A DNA stretch of 10,980 nt, taken from contig DAOVFR010000059.1 of the NCBI GenBank assembly GCA_030672805.1, positions 1-10,980 of the forward strand, written 5' to 3'. A program made the position numbers and the translations under genes. Positions 6,857-10,980 of this stretch are shown here, in pieces. How positions within the stretch are numbered: the stretch's first letter is position 1; every line of letters starts with the position of its first letter. Source of the DNA: Candidatus Krumholzibacteriota bacterium. Lineage in GTDB: Bacteria; Krumholzibacteriota; Krumholzibacteriia; Krumholzibacteriales; Krumholzibacteriaceae. The notes beneath the pieces were generated by a model, which was given only the letters and a program-made list of their open reading frames with translations, was not told the DNA's origin and made no database searches.

Positions 6857-9178
6857 ATGATGAACTGGAAAAACACTGTCGCGCATATAGATTTTCAGGC
6901 CGGGACGACGCGTTTGAAACTCATCGTGGGCGGCCGCGTGCAGGGGGTCGGGTTCAGGCCGACGGTGTTCCGGTACGCGAAGGAGGCGTCTGCCGGCGGG
7001 TTCGTGAAGAATACCCGAGAGGGTGTGGTCATCGAGATCGAGGGACCGGCCGCGGTGCTGAACGAGTTCGGTCGCAACATCGTAGAACACCCGCCGCCGC
7101 TCGCGCGCATCGACCGCATCGAGGCATCCCTTGCCGAACCGGCCGGAGAGAGGGAATTCGTTATCCTGCCGAGTGACGAGCCTGGTGGAGCCCGGGCGCT
7201 GTTTCCCATCGATACGGCCACATGCGGGGAGTGCCTGAGGGAGTTGCGCGATCCCGGGGACAGGCGGTACCGGTATCCGTTCATCAACTGCACTAACTGC
7301 GGTCCACGCTTTACCATCATCGAGGGCCTGCCGTACGACAGGCCGCGGACGACGATGAGCACATTCGCCATGTGCGCGGCCTGCAGGGCGGAATATGGTG
7401 ATCCGGCCGACAGGCGTTTTCATGCCGAGCCGGTCTCGTGCCCCGCGTGCGGGCCCGTGCTCACGCTTATCGATGCGCGGGGGAAGAGGATCGCGGGAGA
7501 CCCGATCGATGGTGCACGGGAACGTATCGCGGGCGGTGCTATCGTTGCGGTCAAGGGCCTCGGAGGGTACCACATCGCCTGTTCCGCCGCCGGCCCCGGA
7601 CCGGTCCGGACCCTCCGCGAGCGTAAAAGGCGACCCGCAAAGCCGTTCGCCCTGATGTTCAGGGACCTCGACACGCTGCTGGGGTACTGCCGGGCCGGCG
7701 AGATCGAACGCCGCCTGCTCGAGTCGCCCGAGGCGCCCATCGTGCTGCTCAGGCGTGCCGGCATACCCCTTCCCGGTTCGATAGCTCCGGGCAACGGATA
7801 CATCGGGGCCTTTCTTCCATATACGCCGGTGCATCACCTTTTGATGGAAACGTTCGACGTGCTGGTGATGACCTCGGCCAATTACACGGATGAACCGCTC
7901 ATATCGAACGAGGAGGAGCTCGAGGGGATCCTCGGTTCCATCGCCGACGCGGCGCTCGTCCACGACAGGCCGATCGCCCACAAGTGTGATGACTCGATCT
8001 TCTTCGTGCCTGCGGGAATTCCCGTTCCGATCAGGAGAGCGCGCGGATTCGTTCCGGAACCGGCGGGACTCCCCCGTCCCGTTAAGAGGTGCATCCTGGC
8101 GCTTGGCGGCCAGATGAAGGGAACCTTCGCCGTGTCCAGGGACGACGAGGTTTTCATCAGTCCACATATGGGCGACCTCGGCGATTTCAGAAGTCAGCGT
8201 AACTTCCGCGCCGAGCTCGAGGAATTCATAAAGATTCTCGAGGTCGAACCTGACGTGGTCGTTCACGATTTGCACCCAGATTACTTCACGACGAGGCTGG
8301 CGGACGGGCTCGGTATAGCGACGAGAATCGCCGTTCAGCATCACCACGCCCATGCGGTGAGCGTCATGGCCGAGTACGGACTCGATGAACCCGTCATAGC
8401 CGTCACGTTCGACGGCACGGGGTTCGGGTCCGATGGAAAACTCTGGGGATGTGAGTTCCTGCTGGCACGGTACGACGATTTCGAGCGCCTCGCGCACCTC
8501 GCGTACCTGCCGCTTCCCGGCGGTGAGGCCGCCATCATGGAGCCATGGAGGATGGCGCTGGTTCACCTGTGGAACCTGTTCGGGGATGATGTTCTCGGTG
8601 CGGCGCATCCCGCCGCTCACCTGCTCGAGCCGTTCCCGCGGGGGAAGGTGCTCGAGCTCGCGCGACGCGGGATCAATGCCCCGCTCACATCCAGCATGGG
8701 GCGTCTCTTCGACGCGGCTGCGTTTCTTCTCCGGTGCGGCGGAAAGGTTAGTTACGAGGCGGAGGCGGCCGTTGCCCTCGAGGCACTCGCGCTCGATGCG
8801 GAAGAAAACAGCCGGTACTACCGTTTCGGTCTCGGGGGAAACGATGTGACGGTCATCGATCCGGCGCCGGTGATACGGGGTTTGCTCGACGACATGGAGC
8901 GGGGCGTTGCCCGAAGCGATATTGCCGCCGCCTTCCATGAGAGCGTCGCGCGCCTGGTCGTCGGCCTTTCGGAGAAACTCGCCGGCGAACGCGGGATAGC
9001 GGATGTCGTTCTCTCGGGCGGTGTGTTCCAGAACAGGTTGCTGTGCGAACGCATCGCCGCGCTGGGCGAATCGTGCCGGTGCAGGCTGCACCATCACGTT
9101 CTCGTTCCTCCGAATGACGGGGGGATCTCGTTCGGGCAGGTAAGGGTCGGCGCCGCGAGGCTGGAGAAGCGGGCATGA
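6857..9178 (+). CDS. hypF: HypF carbamoyltransferase, [NiFe]-hydrogenase maturation
   Basis: A 773-residue cytoplasmic enzyme that uses carbamoyl phosphate and ATP to make a carbamoyl adenylate and transfers the carbamoyl group to the C-terminal Cys of HypE, the source of the hydrogenase cyanide ligands. All domains are visible. The acylphosphatase domain (about 19-105) has GRVQGVGFRP with Arg34 and VKN with Asn52. The zinc-finger pair is perfect: C123-x2-C126-x18-C145-x2-C148-x24-C173-x2-C176-x18-C195-x2-C198. The YrdC-like domain follows (VAVKGLGGYHIAC, KRRPAKPFALMF). The Kae1-like carbamoyltransferase domain has DLHPDYF, HHHAHA at 495-500, TFDGTGFGSDG and GGVFQNRLL. The frame is open from 6761, but ATG 6857 (GGGA 8 bases upstream) gives the family's normal length and puts the acylphosphatase domain at the front; ATG 6860 is equally possible. 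hypE follows after 23 bases. Confidence 0.95.
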   Translation: MMNWKNTVAHIDFQAGTTRLKLIVGGRVQGVGFRPTVFRYAKEASAGGFVKNTREGVVIEIEGPAAVLNEFGRNIVEHPPPLARIDRIEASLAEPAGEREFVILPSDEPGGARALFPIDTATCGECLRELRDPGDRRYRYPFINCTNCGPRFTIIEGLPYDRPRTTMSTFAMCAACRAEYGDPADRRFHAEPVSCPACGPVLTLIDARGKRIAGDPIDGARERIAGGAIVAVKGLGGYHIACSAAGPGPVRTLRERKRRPAKPFALMFRDLDTLLGYCRAGEIERRLLESPEAPIVLLRRAGIPLPGSIAPGNGYIGAFLPYTPVHHLLMETFDVLVMTSANYTDEPLISNEEELEGILGSIADAALVHDRPIAHKCDDSIFFVPAGIPVPIRRARGFVPEPAGLPRPVKRCILALGGQMKGTFAVSRDDEVFISPHMGDLGDFRSQRNFRAELEEFIKILEVEPDVVVHDLHPDYFTTRLADGLGIATRIAVQHHHAHAVSVMAEYGLDEPVIAVTFDGTGFGSDGKLWGCEFLLARYDDFERLAHLAYLPLPGGEAAIMEPWRMALVHLWNLFGDDVLGAAHPAAHLLEPFPRGKVLELARRGINAPLTSSMGRLFDAAAFLLRCGGKVSYEAEAAVALEALALDAEENSRYYRFGLGGNDVTVIDPAPVIRGLLDDMERGVARSDIAAAFHESVARLVVGLSEKLAGERGIADVVLSGGVFQNRLLCERIAALGESCRCRLHHHVLVPPNDGGISFGQVRVGAARLEKRA

Positions 9179-9195
9179 ACGAAGAAAAGGAGTGA
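9175..9195 (+). other. Hexapeptide start-stop between hypF and hypE, carrying the hypE Shine-Dalgarno
   Basis: An ATGA overlap with the hypF stop opens ATG AAC GAA GAA AAG GAG TGA (MNEEKE). GGAG at 9163-9166 lies 8 bases upstream, a well-placed ribosome site. The codons AAG GAG form part of the AAGGAG (9187-9192) that serves hypE, 9 bases from its ATG at 9202. The mini-frame is in the same phase as hypE, separated by TGA TAC GAG. It may be a coupling device or the relic of an older hypE start. No product is known. Confidence 0.3.
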
Positions 9196-9201
9196 TACGA
9201 G

Positions 9202-10218
9202 ATGGGAAAGAGGGATGAAGAACGGATCCTGCTGGCTCACGGCGGCGGCGGCATCCTGATGAGGGAGCTTATTTCCAGGGTGACCGGCAAACTCGGAGAC
9301 CAGGGTGGAGAGCCGCTGCAGGACAGCGCCGTGCTCACCCTGGGCGGATCGACGGTTGCCTTTACCACCGATTCGTTCGTCGTAAGTCCCCTCTTTTTCC
9401 CCGGTGGGGATATCGGGCGCCTCGCCGTATTCGGTACCGTGAACGATCTCGCCGTGTCGGGTGCGAGGCCGCTGTTCATATCGCTCTCGCTGATACTCGA
9501 GGAGGGACTCGAGCTGGAGGTGCTCGAGAGAATCGTGGATTCGATCGCCTCCGCGGCCGGCGAGGCGGGTGTCCGGGTCGTAACGGGAGATACGAAGGTC
9601 GTCGAGAACGGTAAAGCCGACGGACTGTTTATCACAACGACCGGTCTCGGTACAATTGTGGAAGGTGAAGGTGTCTCCTCGGCGAACGCCCGTCCCGGTG
9701 ACGCAGTCATCGTGAACGGGACGATCGGTGAGCACGGGCTGGCGATCCTCAGTTTGCGCGAAGGGATCGAATTCGGCGCCGGCCTCAAGAGTGATACGGC
9801 CCCGCTGTCGAACCTCATTGTACCGATGCTCGAAAAAACATCCGGGATACATGCGATGAGGGATGCAACGAGGGGCGGGCTGGCCGCTGTGCTCAACGAG
9901 ATCGCCGCGGACTCGAATGCCTGTATCCGTATCGATGAGTCACGGATCCCTGTCTCCGAAGCGGTGCAAACGGGCTGCGAGCTGATGGGGTACGAACCGC
10001 TTCATATCGCCAACGAGGGCAAGTTCGTCACCGTGGTCGACGGGGACCATACCGATGAAGTGCTCTCTTTCATGCGGGCTCATCCGCTGGGGGTACGGGC
10101 CGTGGTGATCGGCCATGTCGAAGCGGGACCCGCGGGACACGTGATACTGGAGACGGTTCTCGGCGGGGAACGTGTCATCGATATTCCCTACGGGGATCTC
10201 CTTCCCCGGATCTGCTGA
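9202..10218 (+). CDS. hypE: HypE carbamoyl dehydratase, [NiFe]-hydrogenase maturation
   Basis: A 338-residue protein of the PurM/SelD-like ATPase family. HypE receives the carbamoyl group from HypF on its C-terminal cysteine and dehydrates it with ATP to a thiocyanate, which is passed to the HypC-HypD complex and onto iron. Seen: LAHGGGG at 11-17, TTDSFVV at 55-61, NDLAVSGA at 81-88, VTGDTKVV at 127-134, DATRGGLA at 221-228, and the defining C-terminal PRIC with the acceptor Cys338 as last residue, so the protein is intact. The start ATG 9202 has AAGGAG with 9-base spacing. It is co-directional with hypF and almost certainly co-transcribed. hypC and hypD do not precede it, and the next gene is convergent, so they must lie elsewhere. 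Confidence 0.95.
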   Translation: MGKRDEERILLAHGGGGILMRELISRVTGKLGDQGGEPLQDSAVLTLGGSTVAFTTDSFVVSPLFFPGGDIGRLAVFGTVNDLAVSGARPLFISLSLILEEGLELEVLERIVDSIASAAGEAGVRVVTGDTKVVENGKADGLFITTTGLGTIVEGEGVSSANARPGDAVIVNGTIGEHGLAILSLREGIEFGAGLKSDTAPLSNLIVPMLEKTSGIHAMRDATRGGLAAVLNEIAADSNACIRIDESRIPVSEAVQTGCELMGYEPLHIANEGKFVTVVDGDHTDEVLSFMRAHPLGVRAVVIGHVEAGPAGHVILETVLGGERVIDIPYGDLLPRIC

Positions 10219-10349
10219 TGCACGTGCGGTGGGTCAGACGGCATGGTCCGCCGGCAGGTTCTGCACGCGCGGCGTACAGGCGTTCCGGTTCTCTCGCGGG
10301 TTCGGTGCGGCTGTCGGCCGGATGACGGAGTGGGCGGCGCTGCCGGACA

Positions 10350-10979
10350 TCAGACCTTCACGGCAAACGATGACATGCAGGGGCAGGAACGGAGCAGGTG
10401 GTTGAAAAGCTGTGTTCTGCTCTCAACCTTGAATTTGCGGTAGATCTTCCATAAATGGTTCTTGACCGTTTTCTCGCTTATACCCAGCTCGTTCGATATC
10501 TCGCGATTGTTCCTGCCGCTCAGCAGGTGGAAAAGGATCTCGTTTTCGCGTCTCGAGAGTTCCTCGTCGATCGGCAATACGGACCGCTCACCTTCGGTAT
10601 GCCCGTTCTCCGGGATAACGCCGGACCGCTTACGGGCCAGGCCGTCCACGATCTCCCTCAGCTTCTCGAGCTCGCGGGGGTAGTCCAGGAAGTAGGAACA
10701 TCCCGCGTTCAGCGCCCTGATGATTGCATCACGGTCCGTGTTAATGCCGATAATGATGCAGGCGGGAGGGCATGGAGCCTGGTGGGCGGAACGTACAAGA
10801 TCGAGAACCGGCTTCATATCGTTCTTGCCGACAAGGACAAGCACGCCGAACAGCTCGTTCCTGATCAGCGACTGTGCCTCGGGGGTCGACATGGCGGTCA
10901 CGAGCAGGTTGTTGCGTGACTTCAGGCATTCATGCATGCTGTCAAGCATGGATCTGTCCCGGCTGTAGATCAGTATCCT
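10350..10979 (-). CDS. LuxR/NarL-type regulator with degenerate receiver domain (N-terminus beyond window)
   Basis: The frame runs out of the right edge; 209 residues are visible, and an ATG at 10947-10949 is internal, because upstream codons continue the first receiver strand (RILIYSRDRS). Counting from that Arg, residues 1 to about 110 have the receiver pattern: strand 1, FGVLVLV as strand 3, PACIIIGIN as strand 4, and ALNAGCSYFLDYP at the end. A linker leads to a GerE-type DNA-binding domain at about 141-198 (LSRRENEIL, GRNNREISNELGISEKTV, HLWKIYRKF). The phosphorylation residues are missing: S6-R7 stand for the acidic pair, V50 for the acceptor Asp, G for the Thr/Ser after strand 4, and D99 for the conserved Lys. 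It probably binds DNA as a dimer without phosphorelay control, as CsgD/VpsT-like proteins do; its targets are unknown. It converges on hypE across 131 bases with no terminator seen. Confidence 0.87.
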   Translation of the reverse strand, partial: RILIYSRDRSMLDSMHECLKSRNNLLVTAMSTPEAQSLIRNELFGVLVLVGKNDMKPVLDLVRSAHQAPCPPACIIIGINTDRDAIIRALNAGCSYFLDYPRELEKLREIVDGLARKRSGVIPENGHTEGERSVLPIDEELSRRENEILFHLLSGRNNREISNELGISEKTVKNHLWKIYRKFKVESRTQLFNHLLRSCPCMSSFAVKV

Positions 10980-10980
10980 C

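Noticed and set aside
6431..7176. Plus-strand open frames through the 25-base repeat (e.g. 6431-6736, 6652-7176) as repeat proteins
   Set aside because: The unit length is not divisible by three and two units are shortened, so the frame shifts between units; one frame also runs into hypF in the wrong phase.
6827..9097. Long minus-strand open frame of 756 codons opposite hypF
   Set aside because: It lies wholly within hypF, whose domains and motifs are unmistakable. Its translation has no recognisable motif, and long antisense frames are common in GC-rich genes.
9193..9195. TGA before hypE as a selenocysteine codon
   Set aside because: HypE family proteins do not need an N-terminal selenocysteine, the codon would be only the seventh, hypE has its own good ribosome site after it, and TGA is the stop codon of every gene here.
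10219..10349. Small gene or terminator between hypE and the regulator
   Set aside because: Open frames here (e.g. 10172-10405, 10243-10443) run into both genes in wrong phases, show no motif, and no stem with a T tract is visible.

Overview
This is a GC-rich bacterial chromosome window with six complete genes, two genes cut by the window edges, and no RNA genes, insertion sequences or CRISPR array that I can see. The gene set (NfnAB transhydrogenase, [NiFe]-hydrogenase maturation factors HypF and HypE) points to an anaerobic or facultatively anaerobic bacterium that handles H2, ferredoxin and NAD(P)H. I cannot name the phylum from sequence alone. All eight visible reading frames end in TGA.

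Layout. (1) 2-3653, plus strand: the C-terminal end of a Y-family DNA polymerase (DinB/Pol IV type) overlaps by 8 bases the start of a complete 1071-residue PolC-independent, DnaE-type polymerase. The DnaE has an eroded PHP domain and no tail beyond the OB fold, so it looks like an accessory, error-prone translesion polymerase rather than the main replicase. (2) 3654-3853: an AT-rich leader with a likely promoter and an AT palindrome. (3) 3854-6169, plus strand: nfnA-nfnB, the two subunits of the electron-bifurcating NADH-dependent ferredoxin:NADP+ oxidoreductase, with every cluster ligand expected of the family visible. (4) 6175-6540, minus strand: a small Mth938-domain protein, tail to tail with nfnB. 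(5) 6541-6856: a divergent intergenic region with a minus-strand promoter candidate and a degenerate 25-base tandem repeat. (6) 6857-10218, plus strand: hypF-hypE, the two enzymes that make the cyanide ligands of the [NiFe] site; hypC and hypD, often found with them, are not between them. (7) 10219-10349: a short convergent gap in which I see nothing. (8) 10350-window end, minus strand: a LuxR-type regulator whose receiver domain has lost its phosphorylation residues; its N-terminus lies outside the window.

How the parts relate. NfnAB interconverts NADH, NADPH and reduced ferredoxin, and HypF/HypE serve hydrogenase assembly, so regions 3-6 share a redox theme, although they form at least two transcription units. 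The polymerase pair is an unrelated DNA-damage tolerance unit. I see no wholly new multi-gene system. The most unusual local signals are a hairpin between a strong Shine-Dalgarno sequence and the nfnB start, an in-frame hexapeptide start-stop just before hypE, the 25-base repeat, and the pseudo-receiver regulator.
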